Origin: Microbulbifer guangxiensis
GTDB lineage: Bacteria > Pseudomonadota > Gammaproteobacteria > Pseudomonadales > Cellvibrionaceae
Reading direction: 5' to 3'
Length of the DNA: 64,000 nt
Assembly: GCF_021729075.1 (NCBI RefSeq)
Contig: NZ_JAJSAQ010000002.1
Coordinates: forward strand, 434,001-498,000
Program-made: the position numbers and the translations under genes
Part shown: piece by piece, positions 30,533-38,142 of the stretch
How the letters are laid out: every line of letters begins with the position of its first letter
How positions within the stretch are numbered: position 1 is the first letter of the stretch
Notes under the pieces: model-generated
Databases searched by the model: none
Seen by the model: only the letters and a program-made list of their open reading frames with translations
What the model was told of the DNA's origin: nothing

Positions 30533-31903
30533 TCAGGCGGCGGGCAGGAAGTCGATCGGGTACAGGATCGTGATGGTCGGCACGCCGGCCTTCGGCCCGA
30601 AATTGAACCGCTTTACCCGGGCGACAATATTGCTGTTGAGTGCCGGCGAATCCATATCGGTGGACTCAACCTTTGCCATGGAGACCGCACCGTCTGGCTC
30701 GATGGTGATCTTCAGCACCATGCGCCCCTGCAGGGCCGGGTTGTTGCGCAGCTCGCGGTTGTAGATTCGGTAGAGCGCGGCCTTGTAGCGGTCGAAAACG
30801 ATCTGGATCTCCTCGTCGGTCCGGGAAGGACCGACACCATCGCTGAGCGGCCGCTCCTCGCCGGCGAAATCACCCTCACTGCCGATACCGCTGGAAACCC
30901 GGGTGAATGCGACACCATCCAGCGCTGTGCCGGTGCCACCGACATTGCGGCTCAGTTCAGCAGTATTGATACCGCCACTGCCGGCCTTGGCCTGCGCCGT
31001 GATCAGGGAACGCTGGCTGCGATTTTCCCTCTTGCCCGCAGTACTGAGCTGGGTGCGCTCACCGAGGCGGTTGTCGAGATCATCCTGGATCAGGTCCTGG
31101 AAGTTGTCCTTGAATGCCAGCACCCCGGCCCGCTGCGCCCTTGTCCGCTCAGGCTTGTTCTCAGCCTTGGTCGGTTTCGGCTCCTCCTTGGCCACTTCCT
31201 GCTTCGGCTCGGGCGTTTTCTCGTCCTTCTGCTTCGGCTTCTCCGGCTCGGGGGGTGGCTTGGGCTTGGCCTTCTTCTCGATCACCAGCTTGGCCAGGCG
31301 CTCCGGAATTTCCACCACCTCGTCTTCCGGCTCCGGAACCTGCCAGAGCGGCACCAGGTAGCCAAGCATCAGGGCAAACAACAGTGAGGCAAAGAGACAG
31401 AGCCGGTAGCGACGCTCATCTTCGCCATTCTTGTGCCAGGGCATGACCGAGATACGACCATCGCTCAACTCGAGGTCACGGGTGACCTCAAACTCGTACT
31501 GGGCCTCCTCCGCTTCACGGCGGAGCATATCTGCGCGCTCATCGAGTCCGAAAAGGTCCTCTTCGCAGTCTTCGATCTGCTCATGAACGCGCCGGCGCTG
31601 CTCCTGCAGCAATTCGACGCGCGCATTGTGCTTGCCCACCGAACGATGTATGCGCTCGATCACACGTTCGGAATTATCTTCCCGGTAGCTCTCTGCCCAG
31701 AAAAGCTCTCCGGCCTTCATGTCTTCCAGCTGGCCCAGGCGCTCGGAGATCTCACTCAGCAGGTCATACTTGACCTGCTCCTCTTCCAGGGCCGCGAGTT
31801 GCGCATCGATCTGCGACTGCTCCTCCTCGAGCAGTCCGATGCGGCGGCGAACGATCTCCAGCTCGTCCTGTACGGCGCGCTGTTGTAGCTGAAAATTAGT
31901 CAC
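30533..31903 (-). CDS. TonB-like protein with AgmX/PglI-type C-terminus
   Basis: 456 residues, start GTG 31903. Residues 1-150 are a charged coiled coil predicted to lie in the cytoplasm. One membrane helix follows at about 167-187. A Pro/Lys/Glu-rich spacer runs to about 265, typical of TonB and TolA proteins that span the periplasm. The C-terminal 95 residues (IVFDRYKAALYRIYNRELR, KITIEPDGAVSMAKVESTDM, RVKRFNFGP) match the pattern of AgmX/PglI TonB-like domains. Such proteins transmit the force of TolQR-type channels to periplasmic or outer-membrane partners; GltG and GltJ of Myxococcus are of this type. The long cytoplasmic coiled coil is unusual for TonB. It lies directly after the two TolR-like genes. 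Confidence 0.85.
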   Translation of the reverse strand: MTNFQLQQRAVQDELEIVRRRIGLLEEEQSQIDAQLAALEEEQVKYDLLSEISERLGQLEDMKAGELFWAESYREDNSERVIERIHRSVGKHNARVELLQEQRRRVHEQIEDCEEDLFGLDERADMLRREAEEAQYEFEVTRDLELSDGRISVMPWHKNGEDERRYRLCLFASLLFALMLGYLVPLWQVPEPEDEVVEIPERLAKLVIEKKAKPKPPPEPEKPKQKDEKTPEPKQEVAKEEPKPTKAENKPERTRAQRAGVLAFKDNFQDLIQDDLDNRLGERTQLSTAGKRENRSQRSLITAQAKAGSGGINTAELSRNVGGTGTALDGVAFTRVSSGIGSEGDFAGEERPLSDGVGPSRTDEEIQIVFDRYKAALYRIYNRELRNNPALQGRMVLKITIEPDGAVSMAKVESTDMDSPALNSNIVARVKRFNFGPKAGVPTITILYPIDFLPAA

Positions 31904-31912
31904 AGACTTCTA

Positions 31913-32512
31913 CTAACCCTGAGATGCTTTCTGAATGACAGCCAGCGAGACCTTGGTGTAACCGGCATCGGTACAGCTCGACATCACCTTTTTCAGCAAG
32001 CTGAATGGAATGGTGCGGTCGGCAAGAATGTTGACCTCAGGCGGTACGATTGGGGCCTCGCCGTCGGCGACCTGCCCTTCGACGCCCTCAACGCCTTCAA
32101 CGCCTTCGACACTCTCGACTTCCCCGGCCCGGCTTCCCGCCTCAAGCTTCCTGTTGGCCTCCGCCAGCAGAATGGCCCTGTCCATCTCCGCCAGCATGGC
32201 CTGCTTGATGGCCTCGACCACCGTCTCTTCACTGCCCAGCACTTCGCTGGTGGCAATGATCGGCTTGGCCTCAATCAGGATCTCCTCGTCGGTCACCATG
32301 AGCGTCACTGTTTCACGCGGCCTGGATTCCACTACGGAGTCAGGGAGGGTGATGACCTTGGGTGGATCGAGGGCCTCATTACTGGACGTGTTGGTGAGCA
32401 GGAAGAACACCAGGATCGTAAACACGTCCATCAGAGAGGTCAGGTTCATCCCCGGTGTCTTGCGGCGGCGACTACGCGCCATGCGCTTCATGCGTCGGCT
32501 TTCATGTCTCAC
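31913..32512 (-). CDS. ExbD/TolR-like protein, copy 2 (with channel Asp)
   Basis: 199 residues: short basic cytoplasmic N-terminus, one membrane helix, and a periplasmic domain. The helix starts MNLTSLMDVFTILVFFLL, so Asp29 occupies the place of the proton-accepting Asp of ExbD/TolR. Between residues 127 and 150 there is a VEG repeat (SVEGVEGVEGVEG) built from 9-bp units, then the rest of the periplasmic domain (SLLKKVMSSCTDAGYTKVSLAVI). Its ATG overlaps the stop of copy 1 by 4 bases. It should form the stator with the TolQ-like protein encoded upstream. Confidence 0.92.
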   Translation of the reverse strand: MRHESRRMKRMARSRRRKTPGMNLTSLMDVFTILVFFLLTNTSSNEALDPPKVITLPDSVVESRPRETVTLMVTDEEILIEAKPIIATSEVLGSEETVVEAIKQAMLAEMDRAILLAEANRKLEAGSRAGEVESVEGVEGVEGVEGQVADGEAPIVPPEVNILADRTIPFSLLKKVMSSCTDAGYTKVSLAVIQKASQG

Positions 32513-33102
32513 GGCGCATCTCCTAGTGATATATCCGGGAATAGCTCAACCCGCTCCACTGCCTCTGGGTCTTCGGGGTCGGCATCCTCGGGTCGCACCT
32601 CGGCACCGCGCACAGCATCCATGACACCCACCAGATGCTCGTAAGCCACCTCCGGCTCCATCAGGATGATCGAATCGGTTTTGTCCGGATAGCTGGCCTT
32701 AACCTCAAGCAAAAACTGGCGCAGCTTGTCCAGATCGTAGACCTCTTCGGTAGAACGGAGCTCAAGGGTTTCCTCTACTTCCTCCGAAACGCCGGCCTCG
32801 GCCAGTGTCTCACCATCCTCTTGCGGCTCGCCGCCATCCAGGTTGGGGAACCGGGCGATGACCTTCTCACCGTCACTGATTTCCAGCGTGTCTTTGCGCA
32901 CCACGACCTCAACGGTCACGGTGGGATCGTCGGGCGCTCCGCCGCCGGCGCCGGAGGGCATGTCCAGCTCCAGAATCGTGACGCGGGAGAACACTGCAGA
33001 AACCAGCAGGAACGGCACCAGTACCACCATCAGGTTGAGGAAGGCGGTAATGTCGAGCTCCGGGGCCTCTTTACTTCTTCCGTGGCGACGCCTTCTCATC
33101 AC
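32509..33102 (-). CDS. ExbD/TolR-like protein, copy 1 (channel Asp replaced by Asn)
   Basis: 197 residues with the ExbD/TolR plan: basic N-terminus, one membrane helix (LDITAFLNLMVVLVPFLLV) and an acidic periplasmic domain. Aligned with TolR (PFLDVLLVL) and with copy 2 (SLMDVFTIL), the conserved proton-carrying Asp is Asn23 here; the codon is AAC. Asp17, six residues earlier, lies at the start of the helix. Natural loss of the carboxylate in one of two paralogues suggests a heteromeric stator in which only copy 2 carries the proton. It overlaps the TolQ-like gene and copy 2 by 4 bases on each side. Confidence 0.9.
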   Translation of the reverse strand: MMRRRRHGRSKEAPELDITAFLNLMVVLVPFLLVSAVFSRVTILELDMPSGAGGGAPDDPTVTVEVVVRKDTLEISDGEKVIARFPNLDGGEPQEDGETLAEAGVSEEVEETLELRSTEEVYDLDKLRQFLLEVKASYPDKTDSIILMEPEVAYEHLVGVMDAVRGAEVRPEDADPEDPEAVERVELFPDISLGDAP

Positions 33103-33878
33103 GCGTTTTCCAGTGCTTGCTCGCCCTTTTTCGCTTCAGCAGTGGCGCCACTGGCCTCCACCTGCAACGCTTCTGCACCCTCGTCGGCTTTTGTACCGTC
33201 GACGGATTTACCGGCTTTTTGGTCAGCTTCCACGTCACGACGACGGCGAGTGGAGATCGAGATGATATTCAACGCCTTCACTGACACCATCTCCAGGCTG
33301 TCGACAATCTCACCGGTCAGGGAGTTGAGCAGTGCGTGGATGATCAGCAGGGCAATACCCACCATCAGGCCGAATGCGGTGGTATTCATCGCCACGGAAA
33401 TACTGGCCGACAACAGGTCCGCCTTCTCGGCCGGGTTGGCGCTGGCAACTGCAGTAAAAGCCTCGATCAGGCCCATGATGGTCCCCAGCAGGCCGAGCAG
33501 TGTGGCGATATTGGAGAACAGGGCGACGTACGGCGTGCGCTTCTCGAGCTGCGGAATGATTTCCATCATGCTCTCTTCCATCGCAATCTCGATATCCTCA
33601 CGGCGACGCACAGCACCCTGGCGGGCGAGGCCCATGGCCAGCAGCTTGCTCACACCAGAGTTGTCTTGTTTGACCAGGTTGCGGGCGCGGTCGAAATCAC
33701 CGGAATTGAGTACCGGCTGCAGCTTGTCCCACATGGCGCGGTTGGTGTGGCGCTCGTACACCAGGCGGATATAACGCTCGATGGCAACCGCCGCTCCCAG
33801 TGCGAACACCACGAGAATGGGGTACATGAAGGCACCACCAGTCTGGAAAAAAGCGATCACGCTGTTGAAGAAATCCAT
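33099..33878 (-). CDS. MotA/TolQ/ExbB proton-channel family protein
   Basis: 259 residues with the three-helix TolQ/ExbB plan: helix 1 at about 15-37 (FMYPILVVFALGAAVAIERY), a cytoplasmic region, and helices 2 and 3 at about 115-140 and 160-185 (NIATLLGLLGTIMGLIEAF, AMNTTAFGLMVGIALLIIH). The GTIMGLIEAF and TTAFGLMVGI motifs line the channel in this family. The C-terminus is an Ala/Glu/Lys-rich cytoplasmic tail. It overlaps the next TolR-like gene by 4 bases. It is expected to be the pentameric channel of the machine in this operon. Confidence 0.95.
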   Translation of the reverse strand: MDFFNSVIAFFQTGGAFMYPILVVFALGAAVAIERYIRLVYERHTNRAMWDKLQPVLNSGDFDRARNLVKQDNSGVSKLLAMGLARQGAVRRREDIEIAMEESMMEIIPQLEKRTPYVALFSNIATLLGLLGTIMGLIEAFTAVASANPAEKADLLSASISVAMNTTAFGLMVGIALLIIHALLNSLTGEIVDSLEMVSVKALNIISISTRRRRDVEADQKAGKSVDGTKADEGAEALQVEASGATAEAKKGEQALENA

Positions 33879-33967
33879 TACTAACCCTCTTAGAAAAACT
33901 GCAGTTGCTGCGCGTCAATTAAAAATCTTTGTCCACCCGGCGTCCCGGGAGGTTGTACGTAAACGTC

Positions 33968-34315
33968 TCAATCCTCGGAGAGGCTCATGCGATAAAACTC
34001 CAGCTCACGGGTAAACACCTCTTTATCCAGCGGCTGCAAATCATCGTTCATCAGGCTCGAAACCAGTTCACTCTCCACACCCACTTCGGAGCTCTTCCAG
34101 GGAACGATGTACAGGGACTTGGGCGCTTCCTTGTTGCCGATGATCGAGATACCGGACAGCTCCTTGACACCGCCATCGACTTTCTTGCCAGCCTTGTCAG
34201 TAGCCCCCTCATCCTGCGCCATTGCGACTGCCGGAGGGAGGACAACAAGACCAAGAGACACAATGAAGATGCCCGACACCAACCCCATGAACGAACTGCC
34301 GATCGAAATGCTCAT
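33968..34315 (-). CDS. Small exported protein of the TolQR-AgmX operon, unknown function
   Basis: 115 residues: signal peptide to about residue 33 (VVLPPAVAMAQ), then a short mature domain with GISIIGNKEAPKSLYIVPWK and LVSSLMNDDLQPLDKEVF. I do not recognise a family. It overlaps the upstream TPR lipoprotein gene by 4 bases and precedes the TolQ-like gene, so it is probably a periplasmic subunit of the same machine. Confidence 0.75.
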   Translation of the reverse strand: MSISIGSSFMGLVSGIFIVSLGLVVLPPAVAMAQDEGATDKAGKKVDGGVKELSGISIIGNKEAPKSLYIVPWKSSEVGVESELVSSLMNDDLQPLDKEVFTRELEFYRMSLSED

Positions 34316-34908
34316 TGAATCCTCCGCTTCAGGCCTGCGACCCAGATCGGGACTTCCTCATCGCCCGGCTGCAACTGCAGATAACGCTCGAATTGTGCCA
34401 GAGCGCATTGCGGATCTTGCAGATAGAGATCACACAATATGCCAAAGTTTTTCATCAGCGGTGCGTATTGGGGGTTCTGCCGCTGCGCACTGATAAACAG
34501 TTCACGGGCCTCATCGAAACGCCCCTGCCGACGATAGAGCACCGCCAGCTCGTTGGCTGCAACGGGGTGATTGGGGAACACCTCGAGCGCCCGCAACAGG
34601 TTTTCCTCCGCATGCTTTTCATCGCCAGACTTGTAATACGCCATGCCGAGGTTGATATAGGGTGCAGGCAGGCGCTGCTCGCGCTGTACCACCTCCTGAA
34701 GCAGCCCGATGGCCTCCGGGTACCGCTCACCGCGCAGAAGCTCCAGCGCCCGGTCGAAGTCCCGCTCGACCGAACCCGACACCCTGACGCTGGACGGATC
34801 CACGATGCGCCCGCCCGTCTTTTGTGGTGCCCCGGAGCAGGCCGCCAGAACGGTGGCGAGCAGCACCAGCGATACCAGCCTATTCAGGATTGAGGGAACT
34901 GACTCCAT
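34312..34908 (-). CDS. TPR lipoprotein
   Basis: 198 residues: signal peptide with lipobox LAAC, lipidated Cys24, then at least three TPR repeats (about 50-190; ALELLRGERYPEAIGLLQEV, YINLGMAYYKSGDEKHAEEN, ELAVLYRRQGRFDEARELF). It is probably a periplasm-facing outer-membrane lipoprotein that acts as a protein-binding scaffold. Its size and position resemble small TPR lipoproteins of the Myxococcus Glt machine, though I cannot prove orthology. It lies 63 bases after the large TPR gene and is coupled to the small exported gene. Confidence 0.85.
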   Translation of the reverse strand: MESVPSILNRLVSLVLLATVLAACSGAPQKTGGRIVDPSSVRVSGSVERDFDRALELLRGERYPEAIGLLQEVVQREQRLPAPYINLGMAYYKSGDEKHAEENLLRALEVFPNHPVAANELAVLYRRQGRFDEARELFISAQRQNPQYAPLMKNFGILCDLYLQDPQCALAQFERYLQLQPGDEEVPIWVAGLKRRIQ

Positions 34909-34971
34909 GATCGACCTTTATTCTTGTCTCTATTCTGCCCCTGCCAGACGGACAGGGGCTGAAATGCCTGC

Positions 34972-37900
34972 TCAGCCTTTTTCCGCCGGTGCCTCGACGG
35001 CTTCCGGCTCAGGCTCCTGCCGCGGGACAATGGACGGCATATATTCGCCCACATCCTCGACCCGCGCATAGCGCGCCGGTACCAGACCCGCCAGTTTGGT
35101 GATGCTGTCTTCGACCCAGCGGTTATAAATCCCCATGCCCAACAGCTCGATATTCTTTTCGTGGACGGAGATGGCCCGCTCTTCAAACGGGAAAATCTGT
35201 TCCTCAAGCGCCAGCTCGTACTCTTCCAGCTCCAGCGGGGAGAGGTTGGTAGGCCGTTCGGAATCCCTCAAGGCTCGGCTGAAGTGGAGATAGATCTCGG
35301 CCAGGTAGAAAGTCGCCGCGGCCGTCACATCGGCCACCTGGTAATCGATCAGGCCGGTATAGGCATCGATCGCGGCCTTCATGCGGGTCCGCTTCAAGTC
35401 CAGATTCTGCTTGATCGGGGCCACCAGAGGAATCGCCGTGAAGGCGTCGAACCTGGGCTCGGCCAACAGCAGCGCCGCATTACCGGCCAGGTAGCGGGTG
35501 CGGTCCGTCCGCTGAGCTCCGCCCTCCCGTTCGATACGAACCATCCGTTCCAGCTGCGCAAGGTACTGCGACTGTGATCCGGTATCGCTGTGAAGATCAG
35601 CAATACGCTGATGAGTTTCCATGGCTGGCTCGAGCGGGCTGGGGAAGAGCTGCACATACCGCTGTAGTACCGCAAGGGCCTTGTCGCTGCGCTCGGCAGC
35701 TTTATAGAGATCCGCCGCCTGCGTCAGCGCCTCACGGCGCACATCATCGTCCTCGGATTCCCGTTCGATCCGCTCGAATTCCCCGGCAGCCAGCAACAGT
35801 TCGCCGCTTTCCTGGTAGACGACAGCAAGCTTCTTGGTGACTTCTTTGATCAGCTTGTGTTCCGGAAAATGCTGACGGAAGCCATTCAGCACGGCAGCCG
35901 CCTGCGTCCAGTTCTCCAGGATAATGAGAGCCGCTGCCGCGTCGTACTCAGCCGTGGCCAGCAACTTGGCTCCGGGTGCCGCTTTACGGATGCGCAGGAA
36001 GTGCTCCGCTGCCAGCTGATAGTTCTCTTGCTGACGAGCCAGGTCACCCTGCTGGTAGATGGATGCTGCCAGGTTGTCCACCAGGTCCCCTTTGTCCCCG
36101 GCATCCGGGGCCGTCAGGGCGAGGGCTTGGCCGTAGGCTTTTTCCGCTTCGGGATAAGTGCCAGTGTCGAAGGAGCCATGGGCTACCAGGATCCATGCCG
36201 AACGGCGGATGCCCTGCTCCGCTTGGGGGAAACGCTGCAGCAGAAGCTGCCCGCTGGCAATGGTCTGCTCATAGTCACGCAGCCCGTAGAGGTCTTCCAC
36301 GGCACCGACCATGACCTGCGGCGCCTTTTCGTGTTGCTGGAAGCTTTCGGCAAACTGTAGTGAAGAGCGGATGATTTCCCGCTGAACCGGAGTACGCCTG
36401 GCTGCAGAAGCATCCGTCAGGTTTTTGCTGAGGTGCTCTCGGTAAGCGTAGACAGCAGCGTAGCCGGCCTCACCAGAGTTCTTGTGCTCCGGATAATCAT
36501 ACGCCGTACGCTCATACTCCTTCCCCGCACCGAGGAAGTCCTGGTTTTCCAGCAGGAGCCCGGCAAACTGGTAATTGATTTCCGGGGCGCGGGGCTGGCC
36601 AGAGAAAGACTCGAGGTAGGCGCGATACCAGTGAACCGCCTCGCCGTAGTGCTCCGCTTTTTTGTCTTTGAGGCGTTTGTCCTGGTAGGCCGCATGGTAG
36701 TGGCTGGCCAGGTCGATCAGGTTCGCCTGCAGGAAATCCACCACCTCACCATACTCATTGATATCGAACACATTCCAGTATTCGGCATCCAGGGCATAGG
36801 TATTGGCGAACGCCTTTTTGGATTCCAGAACCAGTCGGGGGAAGCCACCCTTCTGGTAGATTTCGATCACCCGGATGGAGAAATCCGGGGATACGCGGTG
36901 CAACGGATTGCGATCGACAAACGTGTCATACGCCTCTGCAGCATCCTGGTAGCGCCGCTTATCCAGGTAATATTCGCCCAGATGACTGTAAACGTGCGAC
37001 TCGTATCCGCGCCCACCTTTGCGGTTGAAGTAATCGACGATAGCCTCAGCCCCTCCCAGGTAGGAGAAGCTCAGGCTGATGACCCGGAAAGTATCCTCTA
37101 CATGCTTTTTCTCGACCTTGTTGGTCTGCTGGTCCAGGTCATAACCCTCGGACAGTTTGTAGTCGAGCATGGCGACATAGTCATCGAGAGCCAGCTCGTA
37201 CATATCCTGTTTGAAAAGGGCCCAGCCGCGCTTGTACAGCGCGAGCTCATGGAAACTGGAGGCCGCACCGATCTCAATGACCTTACCGTAGGCCTCCTCC
37301 GCATCCAGGTATTTCTTACGGGTAAAGTAATACTCCCCGAGGCGGAAATAGGCTTCATCCAAATGGCGTGAGCCGGGATATTTGGCCACCAGCTGCCGCA
37401 AGACATTCACGGCCTCCTCCACCTGCCCCGTCTCCTCGTAGGCACGGGACAACTGGTACATGACCTGGTCGTTGCGATCATAGAGCGGGTATTTGGCCAG
37501 CAGCTCGCGGTAGAGCTGTATCGCCTCGCGGGCGTTGGCTGCCAGCACGGCCTCGGAATCCCCCGGGGTCTGCACCGGGGTCGCGTCGGCTTCGATCTCC
37601 ACGGTACCACTGGCTCGCTGCTCGAAATCGCGGTCTGACTCCCGTAAACCAGCCTCCACGACTGCCGTATCCCGCCCGGTGCCGGCCGAGGTCAACGGGA
37701 CGCTGTTCTGCGGTGCGGACAGCCGAGTCGAACCGGCCTGCCCGCTGCGAGAGATTGCCACATCCGCACCATCAGAGTGCTCGCCGAGCTCATCAGCTGC
37801 GACTCTCCCACGGACATTGCCATCCAGTGATGCAGCTTCCGCCTGGTGGGCCTGTTTAATTTTAAGGTCAGCAATGCGCCGCATGGCCTCGGGCGTCAGG

Positions 37901-38142
37901 GCACTCTCTGGTGTTTCCTGCAGGTATTGCTGGTAGCTGGCGAGGGCCTTCTCCAGGCTACCGTCGATATGCTCTTCCCTGATGTCGAGCTCGACCTTCT
38001 GCAGGCTGCCGATGATATTTGTATCACTGACTGCACAGCCCTGTAGCAGCAGGCCAAGTGCAGCGGCAGTCAAAAGTGAGTTGCCGCGACTCCCACGCGC
38101 ACGGATCGCAGTGGCCAGCGGAGAAATCTGAGCGGGCTTCAC
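34972..38142 (-). CDS. Large TPR lipoprotein
   Basis: 1056 residues: lipobox LLLQGC with lipidated Cys36, then a low-complexity linker to about 190. A long array of TPR and TPR-like repeats fills the rest (for example AIQLYRELLAKYPLYDRNDQ, EAVNVLRQLVAKYPGSRHLD, YRLGE-type helices), with spacing typical of the YbgF/BamD-like 'KYP' TPRs. It is predicted to be a periplasmic scaffold anchored in the outer membrane. Large TPR proteins of this kind accompany AgmX/TolQR genes and are often annotated as adventurous gliding motility proteins (for example AgmU/GltD); that link is inference. It overlaps the upstream 700-residue gene by 4 bases. Confidence 0.85.
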   Translation of the reverse strand: MKPAQISPLATAIRARGSRGNSLLTAAALGLLLQGCAVSDTNIIGSLQKVELDIREEHIDGSLEKALASYQQYLQETPESALTPEAMRRIADLKIKQAHQAEAASLDGNVRGRVAADELGEHSDGADVAISRSGQAGSTRLSAPQNSVPLTSAGTGRDTAVVEAGLRESDRDFEQRASGTVEIEADATPVQTPGDSEAVLAANAREAIQLYRELLAKYPLYDRNDQVMYQLSRAYEETGQVEEAVNVLRQLVAKYPGSRHLDEAYFRLGEYYFTRKKYLDAEEAYGKVIEIGAASSFHELALYKRGWALFKQDMYELALDDYVAMLDYKLSEGYDLDQQTNKVEKKHVEDTFRVISLSFSYLGGAEAIVDYFNRKGGRGYESHVYSHLGEYYLDKRRYQDAAEAYDTFVDRNPLHRVSPDFSIRVIEIYQKGGFPRLVLESKKAFANTYALDAEYWNVFDINEYGEVVDFLQANLIDLASHYHAAYQDKRLKDKKAEHYGEAVHWYRAYLESFSGQPRAPEINYQFAGLLLENQDFLGAGKEYERTAYDYPEHKNSGEAGYAAVYAYREHLSKNLTDASAARRTPVQREIIRSSLQFAESFQQHEKAPQVMVGAVEDLYGLRDYEQTIASGQLLLQRFPQAEQGIRRSAWILVAHGSFDTGTYPEAEKAYGQALALTAPDAGDKGDLVDNLAASIYQQGDLARQQENYQLAAEHFLRIRKAAPGAKLLATAEYDAAAALIILENWTQAAAVLNGFRQHFPEHKLIKEVTKKLAVVYQESGELLLAAGEFERIERESEDDDVRREALTQAADLYKAAERSDKALAVLQRYVQLFPSPLEPAMETHQRIADLHSDTGSQSQYLAQLERMVRIEREGGAQRTDRTRYLAGNAALLLAEPRFDAFTAIPLVAPIKQNLDLKRTRMKAAIDAYTGLIDYQVADVTAAATFYLAEIYLHFSRALRDSERPTNLSPLELEEYELALEEQIFPFEERAISVHEKNIELLGMGIYNRWVEDSITKLAGLVPARYARVEDVGEYMPSIVPRQEPEPEAVEAPAEKG

